NCBI GenBank assembly: GCA_002989075.1
Contig: PSQN01000012.1
Coordinates: 248,001-312,000 of the forward strand
Direction: 5' to 3'
Source: Arthonia radiata
Lineage: Eukaryota > Ascomycota > Arthoniomycetes > Arthoniales > Arthoniaceae
DNA length: 64,000 nucleotides
A program made the translations under genes and the position numbers. The notes under the pieces were generated by a model, which was given only the letters and a program-made list of their open reading frames with translations, did no database searches and was not told where the DNA came from. This document shows, piece by piece, positions 1 to 10,883 of this stretch (position 1 is its first letter; the number at the start of each line of letters is the position of its first letter).

Positions 1-1017
1 CTTTTACTTCCTCGTCTGCTGCGATGTAGACTTGCGCAAGCAGTGATGAGATCTCTGGATCGCGACTTCGTAGCTTCTCGAAGAGGTTGATGCCAGATGT
101 GAAACGGCCGGTAGTCTTGATATAGTTCAGTAGTCCAGATGTGAGATGGTTCGCGACGAGATTGGGTACTTGAATCTCCGGATCGGACCCCAACGACCAT
201 CCTATATGCTGTCAGTTTTGCTACATGTGTCCTTGCCAATTGTCACTCGCCTTGGAAGAATAGCCTCTCCGCCGCGTCCAGAAACCTATGCTCCGACTCT
301 GTGCTTGTGATCGGGTTGAACCGCCTGCACCCTACGATTTTCTTGACCGCATCACCACCGCCATCGTCTGCGTATGAGTACGCTCTTAACACGCTGCAGA
401 GATATGTCTCAAGCCACAATGCATCTGACGCTTCCTTCTTGTCTCCCTTCTCGTCTATGCAATAGCTCTCCACAGATCCAGGTATCGTGACCGTGACTCG
501 CATGTCAAGGCGGGAGAAGGCATTGTAGCAGCTGCCATGTGCGTCAGCCCTTCGATATCCGCAGCTTTGTACCATTCTCCTGCGTATCCGCATACCAGTA
601 TAGCCCTGAGACGACCTTGTTCTTCTGATCAGGGTTCCCGAAGATGAGCGTATTCACGTATGCGGCCAAGCTAGCTGAGGACGACGCGTCTACGCCTGTG
701 ACATGGTGGTATGTGCCAATCTTCATGCGTAAAGCAACAGTCAGTCGTCATGCAGACCGCAGCTTCATGTATCTCGCATCTCTCCGTACCTGCTTTGTGG
801 AGGACTTGCTCGACTGCTTCGTAAGGTGTACCAGGTCCGGCGGGCCGAGCTCTCGCAGGTGGATGAGATTTGCATTGCGCACGTCGACGGCGGAGTCGTT
901 CTCTTCCTCAATGAGCCTATAGACCGTTACGTCAGCACCTCAATTCCACTTTCAGTGCCGCAGGTAGCCCGGCCAGAATGCGAGAACGACATACTCAGGG
1001 ACGGAAGGGTACAGCAT
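1..1017 (-). CDS. ChAPs-family exomer subunit (Bch1/Bud7/Chs6-like), 5' part; runs off the left edge
   Basis: ChAPs proteins bind Chs5 and Arf1 at the trans-Golgi and export selected cargo such as chitin synthase to the plasma membrane. I read exons at 1017-995, 916-790, 720 to about 544, then to 251, and 201 to the edge. The start MLYPSVPE is chosen because its splice (GTATGT to CTATAG, 78 bp) leads in phase into a segment ending RELGPPDLVHL. Family hallmarks follow: GTYHHVTGVDASSS, NGTKLRIS, FSRLDMRVTVTIPGS, and LFFQGWSLGSDPEIQVPNLV across the last intron. That intron (250-202) uses a GC donor. Around 544-546 the frame changes without a visible intron (see findings). Family assignment is from remembered conserved motifs and is firm; the C-terminal part is outside the window. 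Confidence 0.85.
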
Positions 1018-1776
1018 CGTCGCAAGGCGGGACGCAGCCCGCTGTCAGATCGCTCAGACGCAAAGAGCAAAGAGATGGAAGCGCAACATGCGAACGGAAC
1101 GGAAGTCGGGCTTTGGCGAAGGCTTGACGTTGATCCACGAGTGTTTGCAGGGCTCAAAATAGAAATTGTAGGTCCAAGTGCAAGGCTTGGCATTATGAAT
1201 GTGTTGGCTCAAAACGTTCGTTTCATCCTTCGTCCGCACCGAGTTGGACGTCTATCATCTCGCCTCAGCAGGGCCTTGTCTAAGATTCAGACCCGTTCAT
1301 CCCGCTCTGAACAGCAAGATGCGCGCCTCGTTTTGACACTTTCTCCGCCCCTCCAGAGCGGCAGCGTCCCCCAACTTCCTGCCAACATATGCGCCCCGTC
1401 CCGACCCTTCTGTGGTTCTCCCCAGATCCTGCGTGAAGTTTCAAAAGTCTCAGATGCTTTTGTTCGCTTACGGCGAACGTCTACCTGTGTGAGATAGGCG
1501 GTATGCCGGGATAGATCTCAATATGGAGATAACTGCGAGGAGCATGCCGTGGGTGGATTGTGAACCTTTGCAGTTCCGAGCAGCTCTGCGCCGTACACCA
1601 ACCAGTCTCACTGTCCGTGTCCGTGGCCTCCTCTCTGAGAGCTCTCGCCCCGACTGCTCGGATAGAGGAGCCTGGTCTCTTCGAACGGGGTGCCCAGGAC
1701 GATGGATGTCTTCCTGCATTTGACCCCAAATGTGCGAAAGCACATCGTATACCCACATCTCGACCAAGCATGCGTG

Positions 1777-3536
1777 TTACGTGTCTGCGCCACTCTTCTG
1801 GTCGGCACCATCACCGTATTCTAGCGTTCTGCTCGCGATCATTGTGCCCGGCTCACCGACAAGCCCGTGATGGAGGAATGTTTCCACTTTCGACGGTGCG
1901 CCTTTCGGTACTTGCACGATTCGGTAGTCCGAGACTCGCTTCTCTTCCGCCGGCATCTCCTCGTTCGGAAGTGGCGGTGAGCCCTCTTCCTCAGTCTCAA
2001 TGATGAACTCAGCCACTTTGGACAACTCTGCTGAATCGAAGAGCCCCTCCTTACGCGGACACTTCTTGATCAACTCAACTGCTCGCCGACGTAGCTTGCG
2101 GGCCCGGCACTTGTTTGCCGTGAAGTACAGTGTTGAGATCATGCCCGTATCAATAGTGAAGCTGGGGAGCCCATTCGCCTTCGGATCGACGCCGTCACCG
2201 ATCACTGTCTCCATACCCGCGATCAGTTCATGAAAGTCATCCATAAATTCGTCAAATGCGCATTCTCCTTTGCCCCGTAGGTATCGTGAGATCCAAATGC
2301 GACCGATGATCATCGAGCTTTTCAGCAGCAACGCAGCGCGCTGGTTCACGTCTTTGCGGTCTAGCATGGGTGCAAACGCAACCATCCACTGCTCAATGCT
2401 CTCCACAACCACGATTTGCGCCGCTTTGGCCTCGACGACGCTAGGGAAGAGCTTGAAGTCCATCATGTACGCTAGGCTCATGACGGAATTAGTAGTGTTG
2501 ATTTGAGAGATGCGAGCTGCCTCGAGACTGGTGAATTCGAAAGGAATCTGGGGTTCCGGAACTGTGAGTAGGTCAATGTATCTATTGTCTCGTGGTTGAC
2601 CATAGATGGTCTGAATCAGCGACATGCGCGAAAACGCGGGGGCAAGGCAGTCATCCACTGATTCATCGCCTATTCCCTTTCCTTCGTCCTTCGCCTGCAA
2701 CCGCAGTATGTTCATGCCGCTCTTCAAATGCGTCAAGGCGGTCTTCCTGTCGCCCTTGATGAATTCTAGACACGTGAAAATCATACAACACATTAATGTG
2801 ACCGTCTTGGACGTCAGTCGTTGTGATAGACGGCTGCGTAACTGGCCAACGGCCTTTGTGTAATGCTGCAGCGCAAGCGTGTCGTCCGCGGCCTCAGGCC
2901 CACCAACTTGATCAAAGCCATGTGTCTCCACAAGCTCGTGGTAGGCACTAAAAGCTGAGATCCCAGACTTGATAGCCGGTTCCGTCTCACCTAATTGAAG
3001 CACTAGGCGTGACCACAAATCTGTGTCGATAAATCCAGACACAGCTGGCAACGTCTTCGCGTGAAAGTACTCGAGTGCCCGAGAATTGCTGTCGCTTCGT
3101 TGCGGGGAAGGTTTGATTTCGAGTTTGACGCCGGTCCCATTTTCACCGTCACTCGGGCTGCTTGAACTAACACTGACAAATTGTTGACTGGTTTGCAGAT
3201 CCGCGTAGCCGTCACATTTCCTTCCTGTGCTCCGACCTGAGAGTTTTGTTAGAGGAGATTCCCAGCAGGGCTTTCAGGGTCCATTCATAAACTTGCATCG
3301 GTGGCATGAAGGTTTCTCCTCATCGCATTTCACCCTTCGGATTCTGAAAGATGACAATTAGGTGTGCAACCTCGTTTGCAAAATTCTGGAAACCCCATAC
3401 TTGCATGTGATGCAGCCGGTGCGGACCTGGACGCATTAGCTGCCGTTTCTGAAGATATGTTACCTGACAAAAAGACAATTCGTACCTTCCGATGCGTCCT
3501 CCGCTTACCATATTGTGCTGCACCAGCTTGCGCCAT
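1777..3536 (-). CDS. Zn2Cys6 fungal transcription factor with split zinc-cluster exons
   Basis: Probable nuclear DNA-binding regulator. The long 3' exon (1777 to about 3233) encodes a roughly 480-residue helical region typical of fungal-specific regulator C-termini, including VSGFIDTDLWSRLVLQLG. Upstream I rebuild three short exons: 3536-3486 (MAQAGAAQYGKRRTHRK), 3426-3401 (VRTGCITC) and 3343-3293 (IRRVKCDEEKPSCHRC), which lead into TGRKCDGY. Together they give the cluster C-x2-C-x6-C-x6-C-x2-C-x5(6)-C, preceded by basic residues. Introns have GT/AG ends. The exon 3/4 junction near 3235-3292 is uncertain: the acceptor that keeps frame gives a one-residue-short last Cys spacing. Target genes cannot be inferred. 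The next upstream gene lies 1.9 kb away. Confidence 0.8.
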
Positions 3537-5434
3537 CGTTGAAGCGCATGAGGAGGCGCTCGCTTGACATAAAAAGCTCCACCAAGCTGTCGATCGCTCC
3601 GGCAGGGAATGTTGTAGACTTGTTGAACGCAGCGCGCGCGTTTCGCGGTCAAGGCGATTCAGTGTAAGCTTTCGACTAGCGTTGGCTCGCTCATATGACG
3701 AGGCGTTATAATGTCGCGTCACCTGACACCCTTATATGTTTGCGACGTGAGTATACCATTTGCAGGTGGATTGATGAACAAGAAATAAAGAGACGATAGA
3801 CAATGACAGAGGGTGCATTGGCCGACTAGCGAGCATATTAGGTGTACCTGTGCCAAAGTCTTCAGGGGATCCAGAAGGCTATGCAAGTTTTCACGGCTCG
3901 GTATGAAATGGCATGCTATATCAATTTCTTAAGCGTCGGATGCGTTGATGCATACCACGGGCAATAGTATAATGTTCGGGCGTGAGAGCAGTCGGCCATT
4001 AGGCACAGATGTGATCGACCGCAGCGGCGCGCTTTTTGGTAAAGCGTGGCAACGGCTATCCGGGTATCTGCCTCTCCAAGGCTCGCCCTCTAAAGTATGC
4101 TCACTTTCAACAGTGTCGCGTCAGGCACGGCTTGGAACGGATGGAAGCTGGTCTTTTCGCAGACTCGAATCTCAGTGTGCTGGATGCTGGCGACAAAAGC
4201 GACTAAAGCAACATGGGGACTTATGTGTAAAGCAGATGAGCTGATTAGTGAGGTTGTGAGCTGCAGCGACCTATTGCAGTTAGTGTGTGCAGACGGCATT
4301 GACGTTGTCCACGGTACGGAAGGAGCATTCGTCCAGCTTATTCGACAGTGGGAAATCTTAACGGCAATTCGCCTCGAACGGTACGCCAGAACCGTGTAAT
4401 GGTAGCAGCAGTAGCAGATCTCTCCAATCTGACAGCGTGGAGGCCGGCGACCACCAACAGTGGAAGCTGCCGCAAAGGAGTATTGCATACGTTTCAGACA
4501 CCGAGCAAGCCAAATCTGCATATAGGCGAAGGATGAACATGCGTCCCAAGCGTCAGTATTTGGGGTGTCAATGAATCAGTTTGTTACCTTCATAAAGCAG
4601 CAAGCCGTGGGTGCTGCTCCGGCAAGGCTGCCACGGCCGCCTCAACTCTATTGACCTCAAAACGTTCCGTTATCAGGCCCGTTAAGGTTCGGGTGGACGC
4701 GCTTGTGATTGAGGGAGCACGAAATGGAAGGTGCACCGAGTGTAGCTTGATTTAATTTGAATCTCGTCTTCGCAAGGTGCTAAACTCTGTGCATGAGTGT
4801 GCTTCACTTTGCCTTGCATACCAGGCGGGATGCAAGGCTGGCGTATGTGCAGCAGCATATTAGAAGGCTGGACAATGGACGGCTGTGCGGCGTGAGGCAG
4901 ATCTGTATCTGTATGCTGTTTTTAGAGCGAGCTCGGAGAGATCGACGACGTGACGCGATCGCAGGTCGGGGGAAAGAGGTATCGAGGGGAGCGTTATAGC
5001 AAGGCGATCACGGGGTGAGAAACATAGCACATGACTATCCAGCACTGGTGCCCTTTTCGAGGACACAAAACATCAAGCACCAGCATGACAAGCAGATGCC
5101 ACGATCAAATCAGCGATATAGACTTGTCAACCTCGTCAATTCTCACAGCCGCTGCGGGCTTTGGGATGCTAATAACACATGTCTATCCAAATCGTGAACC
5201 CCTCATTCAGGGCGGATCTCGTCCTCGTCACACCATCAGCCATTCTCATCGTTATGACATACAAGTCTAGGGTATCGCTTCTTCCCAATGATCCTCAGAT
5301 GCATAATCGTGTCATCAAAGTCTATTGCCCAATCCAAAGCCGTGACGGTGACGGCAAAAATCCACCAGCGCCTTGCAATAATCAATCATGTTAAAAGTAG
5401 TAATAGGACGAAATGTCATCGTGAAGTTGGTCGT
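3537..5434. other. Intergenic, no supported gene
   Basis: This 1.9 kb lies between the zinc-cluster regulator start and the kinase stop. Open frames here are short, overlap on both strands and show no recognisable domain or splice-linked extension. It should include the regulator's promoter and the kinase 3' UTR. Confidence 0.5.
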
Positions 5435-6793
5435 CTAAAAGACGCGCACGCCGGAGAGAAGCGGATGAAAGGAGAGATGCTTCTGTGCGAGGTCGAGCGC
5501 TGGGATTATGTTCATGAACCAGGTACTTTGAAATGGAGCCGCGGTTGCGGAAAGGCCGTGGTATAGCTGGCCGTTCGAGGGCGGTGGGGTGGGCGGTGAG
5601 CGATGTTGGTGACAGTGTGGTGCGTAGAATACCGGGCTTTGAGGTGATGGAGGGGTGGAGACTCCATAGTACGGTGAGGGCGGAGCGTAGAAATGTTCGG
5701 TAGATAGCACACGCTGTCCGTAGTACATGTGCTGCTGCTGGGGCGGCTGCACCTCAGGCGCGAGGTGATATTCTTCTGGTTCAGGTGTAGCCTCGTAAGA
5801 GGGGTTCCATCGCTGCTCGTAGAAATCCTCAGGCTCAGAGGCAGGAGACGGAGGAGCGGTAGGATCGGCAGAGTGAGTGGTGAACGCAGGGCAAGTCAGA
5901 ATCATCTGCCGAAGGAGTGGTATTGTGACCCGCTTGCTTGGGTCGCATTCGAAGATTGCGCGGAGAATGTGATTGAGCTCGCTAGATATGGGAAGGATGC
6001 CCTTCAAGAAATTGGGGTTGCGCAAGAAGGCAGCAAACGTGGAATCGTCAGGTGAGGCGCATTTCCATGGATTGCGCCCACAGACAAGGTTGACGAGGAT
6101 GACGCCCAACGACCACACATCATTGGGTCCTGATGCATATCCAGAGAAAGGCTTCGGATCGGGGTCTTGACATTCAGGTGACATGTAGAATGTCGAACCG
6201 CAACCGAAGTCGAAGGAAACACCGTCTGTGGTGGCTAGACCAAAATCCGCAAGCTTGATTTTGGTTCCTGCTTCCGACACGAGAACATTCTCAGGCTTTA
6301 AGTCGCGATGGAAAATGTTTTGCGAGTGACAATACTCCACAGCGTCCAAGATCTGCAAGTAGACGCTCTTGGCCAGGAAATCGTTACCAAAGTATCGTTC
6401 GCGCTCAGTAATGTTGACGAAAAGGTCGCCATCGCCGCAATACTCCAGGATAACATAAGTGCAGTCGCTGTCCTCAAGCACTTGGAGCATAGAAAGGACA
6501 TGGGGGTGGGCGCTAGCACGCTGATGAAGCTGAATCTCGCGCCGTTGGAATTTGCGCTGCCGACGATCAAGACCATGCTTAGTCAACGCCTTGACCGCAT
6601 AGTGACATCCGGTCTGCACGTCCACCGCCTTATAGACGACGCCATATGCTCCGACACCAAGGACCTCGTTCAATTGGATGCGGTCGAGAAGGATGTGGCC
6701 CAACCTGTCCTCGGGAGCGACTTTGACGTAAAGCTTTGGTGATGCCGGAGGGGTTGGTAGCATATCGTGATGGTGACGACAGTGGGATGTCAC
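5435..6793 (-). CDS. Serine/threonine protein kinase, Ran1/Pat1-Sks1/Vhs1 type
   Basis: A 452-residue single-exon kinase. The glycine loop GVGAYGVV is at 46-53, the ATP-binding lysine in HYAVKAL is K68, the catalytic loop HRDLKPEN at 162-169, and DFG at 183-185. The activation segment ends in a YMSPE variant of APE. All catalytic residues are present, so an active enzyme is expected. The stretch LLDRIQLNEVLGVGAYGVVY and the cysteine-containing activation loop resemble the fission yeast Ran1 and budding yeast Sks1/Vhs1 group, which respond to nutrients; the Ran1 member blocks meiosis. Which process applies here is inference. The C-terminus (from about 305) is Pro/Tyr/Gln-rich and probably disordered. 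Translation may begin at M11 (MLPTPPASPKLYVKV) rather than M1. Confidence 0.9.
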   Translation of the reverse strand: MTSHCRHHHDMLPTPPASPKLYVKVAPEDRLGHILLDRIQLNEVLGVGAYGVVYKAVDVQTGCHYAVKALTKHGLDRRQRKFQRREIQLHQRASAHPHVLSMLQVLEDSDCTYVILEYCGDGDLFVNITERERYFGNDFLAKSVYLQILDAVEYCHSQNIFHRDLKPENVLVSEAGTKIKLADFGLATTDGVSFDFGCGSTFYMSPECQDPDPKPFSGYASGPNDVWSLGVILVNLVCGRNPWKCASPDDSTFAAFLRNPNFLKGILPISSELNHILRAIFECDPSKRVTIPLLRQMILTCPAFTTHSADPTAPPSPASEPEDFYEQRWNPSYEATPEPEEYHLAPEVQPPQQQHMYYGQRVLSTEHFYAPPSPYYGVSTPPSPQSPVFYAPHCHQHRSPPTPPPSNGQLYHGLSATAAPFQSTWFMNIIPALDLAQKHLSFHPLLSGVRVF

Positions 6794-9712
6794 TATGATG
6801 ACAAAGCTACTTTTTTCGAGGGACGGAAAGGGTAAGCAAGACTATTATGTATGCCTCTGCCGCGTCTGGGTCCGAGCTGCTGGGTGGTAATTCACTCCAT
6901 CCTGACTGAACTGGTGGGGTCCGGAAATCGAATTGAGTATGAAACAAATGCTGACAAGGCCAGATGCCGATATTAGATAAGGTATTACTCTTGATAAGTC
7001 AAAGGCGACAATAGGCAACAAGTTCAGGTAAGGGAAGGACGGTTTAGGACTCTTGTTGAATTGAAGTGATGATGAATTGTTGATGAGGGTCTGATAGAAG
7101 GCTGGCAAGACAGGCGGCTGGATCATGCAATACCTTTAAACGGTTCGGCCGTGAACCAATGTTTGAGGGGCGCAGGAGATGCACACGTAAATATTACTGC
7201 GGGAGTGATGATCGCAGGGAGAAACATTCGGAGCGACTGTTGGACTAAGAGAGCTAGCGCCCAAGGTTGAAATGACGGAGGCGCTGGGCTTGCGCGTCAG
7301 TCGGTCATCGAAGATTTTTGGGGGCGGGTAAAGTAGCCAAAAGCAAGAGTGCAGCGGCACCAAGCCCTTCTCGAACAACACAAGGCCCGTCACGCCACTG
7401 GCCAGCAGGCGTGGAGCATTAGCGGTATCGTCTTCTGCTTAGCGCCCTGGGCCGGCCTCTCACGCCCCCTGACTCAGCCCCTCCTTGGGTGAGTGCATAA
7501 TTTGGTGGCTGTCGTCGTTCAGGGTTAGCCGCAGTTGGCGGCAATAATCGTGGTGGCACGTCTTAACACTCGTCCTCTCCTCATTGGTCGATGTCGTTAT
7601 GCGAGCACGTCCCCGGTGAGCGTGCGGGTCGGCGGCAGTTGGTGCGCATCCCATGCGACTGTTGGTCGTTTGTTGGAGCAAACCCCCGTCAGGTCCGGAC
7701 GGAAGACGAGGCTCCAGCAACAATCAGCGCCTGCATGTTTTGCCGTTTTGCTGGGTGGCTTCCCTGATTGGTCTTGGTCCTGCCATATTCTTTCATCGTA
7801 ATGCTGAGCTCTCCAAATTTTCTCACGGCGCCAAGGACATCCTAGACGCAGGTCTGACTCTCATCACCATCTCTGGTGGGTCGCTTGCGGCTTCTCGAAC
7901 GTGATGCTCGTTTGCGGCCACGGGCCTTGACCAAAGATTGCAAATTTTCGACGACTGTGCAATAAGCTTTGGAACTCTATCGTTTGGCTGTATTGAACTC
8001 GCGCGTGAAGGCGTTGAGATTGTTGTGAAAACACTTGCTGCGCAGTCTGGAACAACGTAACTGCTTCACCGCCTCTCCAGACACCCAGCGATCGACGGTG
8101 ACTATGCGCAGCTCTGCAACGTGGTGACCATCATCAGCATCAATGGCGCCGTTTGAGCGCTGGTGAGAGTCCGCGCTGCGTGACTCGCTCTGGTGTTTCG
8201 GAGGCCTCATCATGGGATCGTCTAAAGCGAGCGAACAATTCATGCGTCTACACGCAAGCGTACGCAAACGGCCAGGAGCTTGCGGCACACCATCGCGGTG
8301 TGGGTAGGGGGAACCTTGCGTGAGGTGCATAAGCCGCTGCCTATGGCCAGGATGGGGAGCTGCCGAGCTGCTGCGCCTTGACCGAGGGCGAGGGGGGTCA
8401 GCACCTTTTTGGAGGCACCCCACTCTGCGCTCTACCCTTCCTCTCTGCCTACACCAATCGAGATGCAGCCCAACAAACCCCGAGACCCCGGCCCCCTTTC
8501 CTCGCCCAATTCTCGCTCACCCCCATCCTTCATGCAGAGATGCAACCCCGACGCGTGCCGGATGCAAGGCCATCGCTGTGCGATGACATTTGCTGTGCGT
8601 CAGCACCAAGCACACGCGATGTCGTCCTGTTCGAACTATTGTGTCCGCATTTGATTGGTGGAGTCATGCACAAACCAGCGCTGGATAGCGCAAGCTCGCA
8701 GAGCCAATCTTCATTATTTCTTGCGATCATGCTGCGAAACGCCTCCTTGCGGTCGAGACTCGTATTGCTAGCTTACGGCAGTTGGTGATCGTAAGCACGG
8801 CGTTATGATGCTTTCGATAGCATTGGTGATTGCGTGGCGCGCGTGACTCCTCGAATCCGCAATCTTCTCCTGGTCAACTGTCAGCGTGGAGCGCCACCCA
8901 TCCAACATTGCCTGATTACGCATGCCTATACCATGCTCGCCTTCGTTTCACAACATTGGTGCTATGATTTTTCCTACCCGTTGCGATGTCGGCATTCGCG
9001 CTTTAGGAAGGCTTATGCAAGAATCCGCAAAAGCCTCATCGGCCTTGGACTGGTCTGGGCCTCGTAATTTACTCGCAACTTATCGTTTATCACGTCCTGC
9101 ATCTTCGTCGACGGCGCGAGCATCATCAAGCGTACGGTCATCGCACGGGACGAGCCTCTCTTCGCTGCTGTCAGATTAATGATCCATCTCCGGAGGCAGT
9201 CACCACGGTTAATCCTTCACGACGTTTGCAGCTGATTGTTCGCAAGCCTGTTGGAGGTTGGACCACTCACGGGCGCTCTGTCGGCCCCAGCGCTTCGTTG
9301 TCCGCAAGCAGCTTGTACCGCTGTCCCGGTTGAGACTGCAGAATAATGCAGCGCACATAACCGTCGTGCATATACACTTGCTTACTACTGTCGCTGTGGT
9401 GATACGCTGAAGCGTAAGACCAGATCCTAGCTGTAACACTCGATGCTGCTGTTTGCATCTATCTCTCGCATCGTGCATTTGCAGATCACAGCCTACAGTG
9501 CTCTCGACTGGTGGATCGAATATCTCCTACAGGCACCATTTGGCCATGTGACCTCACCAAAGAGGTGACTTTCGAAATCATTGCTGGCTCCACAAGCCGT
9601 TTTCCCGTACTTCTGCAGCCTAGCCACGCAGAAGCCAAGACCCGCGCGTGCTGTGGCTCCAGTAGCGAAAAGTGTGCATTGTGACGGGCAAGTCCAGTCG
9701 CGTCCATCTCGC
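6794..9712. other. Long intergenic region, no supported gene
   Basis: This 2.9 kb separates the kinase start from the stop of the next minus-strand gene. The first few hundred bases probably carry the kinase 5' UTR and promoter. Open frames up to about 148 codons occur on both strands, but they overlap one another, look compositionally random and cannot be linked by plausible splice sites. I see no RNA gene or transposon ends. Confidence 0.5.
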
Positions 9713-10657
9713 CTAATTCGCTTTAGGGCGCCTAAACACGAGCTTGTCCTCTTCCGCTTGCCATGAACTGGTGGCGCGTGCTATTTCGCGTTCCTGCTTC
9801 TCGCGGTCATTCGACCAACGCTGATCGAGTAACTTTTCAACGTAAGTCATGTCCGCTGAAAAGTACGCACGTGAAAGCACGGTGGCTGCACGCGTAATGA
9901 GGCGTCGTTCTAGAGGCCGGAGCAGAATTTGCTCGTTCGGACTGAGTTCTCGCTTGTGTCGGTGGAATGTGAGCACATCGAGGTGAATGGCTGATCGTAA
10001 GATTGCTTTGATGTGATGGGTTTGAGCTCGATATGTCGGCTTGTTAGCCGGCTTATGGGAGAAGGTGCTCGCAGTCATGGGGAAGAGGCCGTGATGCCAT
10101 GCTGTCTCCCATGCCTCCCTCATAGCATCTTGACGGCCAGCCAGGTCGAGCACTGCGTACACAGCTAACTCTTGGATCTCATCGCTGGAAAATCGGCAGT
10201 GTCGACTCAGGACACGCAGTGCGTGCAGCAATGCTGGATGGTATGCCTCATGCTGTTCTATTGGTATGGTGGAGCGGATGATGAAAAGGTAGACTTCAGT
10301 CGTGAAGGCGTCGTAGCGTTTCATAGCAATGATAGATTCTCTAAGCTTTCTCATTGCGCCCAAGATAATGGCGAGGTTGTGTTCAAAATCGCTCGTGTAT
10401 GTGATAGCCGTCTCATTATGCGCAAGTGACAATGCGCTGAAGCTGTTTTCGAGTCCATTGGCTGGGTAGCCATTGAGCTTTGTGCCTGCCGAGGACAGTC
10501 CTAAATCTGCAGCTCTCTGGAGCAGCAGTTGATAATAATGGCGTTGTGCCTCAGAAGATGCCAGTCTTTTCTCGCCTTTGGACGGTAATCCAATGGCTTC
10601 CAATGGGTCCTGCCTGATGGGTTTGAGGCGACTCGAGGTTGCACGTTTTGATACCAT
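9713..10657 (-). CDS. Conserved-looking helical protein of unknown function
   Basis: The frame is open from 10747, but I take MVSKRATSSRLKP at 10657 as the start (314 residues), because the 30 upstream codons are a hydrophobic run matching an AT-rich leader on the DNA. The product is soluble and rich in helix-forming residues, for example SDFEHNLAIILGAMRKLRES, EAYHPALLHALRVLSRHCRF and a basic C-terminus DQRWSNDREKQEREIARA. The helical-hairpin spacing recalls PCI-like CSN8/PSMD8/eIF3k scaffolds; that is only an impression, with no diagnostic motif. No transmembrane segment or signal peptide is seen. TFIIB follows 226 bp upstream in the same orientation. Confidence 0.7.
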   Translation of the reverse strand: MVSKRATSSRLKPIRQDPLEAIGLPSKGEKRLASSEAQRHYYQLLLQRAADLGLSSAGTKLNGYPANGLENSFSALSLAHNETAITYTSDFEHNLAIILGAMRKLRESIIAMKRYDAFTTEVYLFIIRSTIPIEQHEAYHPALLHALRVLSRHCRFSSDEIQELAVYAVLDLAGRQDAMREAWETAWHHGLFPMTASTFSHKPANKPTYRAQTHHIKAILRSAIHLDVLTFHRHKRELSPNEQILLRPLERRLITRAATVLSRAYFSADMTYVEKLLDQRWSNDREKQEREIARATSSWQAEEDKLVFRRPKAN

Positions 10658-10883
10658 TCCTCTATCCCAACGACAATCAACAAATAATAATAAATGGACG
10701 AAGAAATCTATAAAAACATCAACAACCAACAGTTCTACAAAACTCAATCAGATTAATTTGGTTATTTTGACGCAATGTGCAATTTGCAGCAAGCAAATGT
10801 TACATGTTGGTATCAAGTTTACACCTACGCCTTGCTCGAAATGCAGTGAAAAATGCTCAACCCTGCCCGTCAACGCTTCGCAG

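Noticed and set aside
4090-4521. Overlapping plus and minus frames of about 100-143 codons
   Set aside because: Both have mixed composition, no domain and no splice extension; they are probably chance.
7977-8788. Frames of 136-148 codons in the 2.9 kb gap
   Set aside because: They lie on opposite strands, overlap partly, and have no conserved-looking segment or splice partner.
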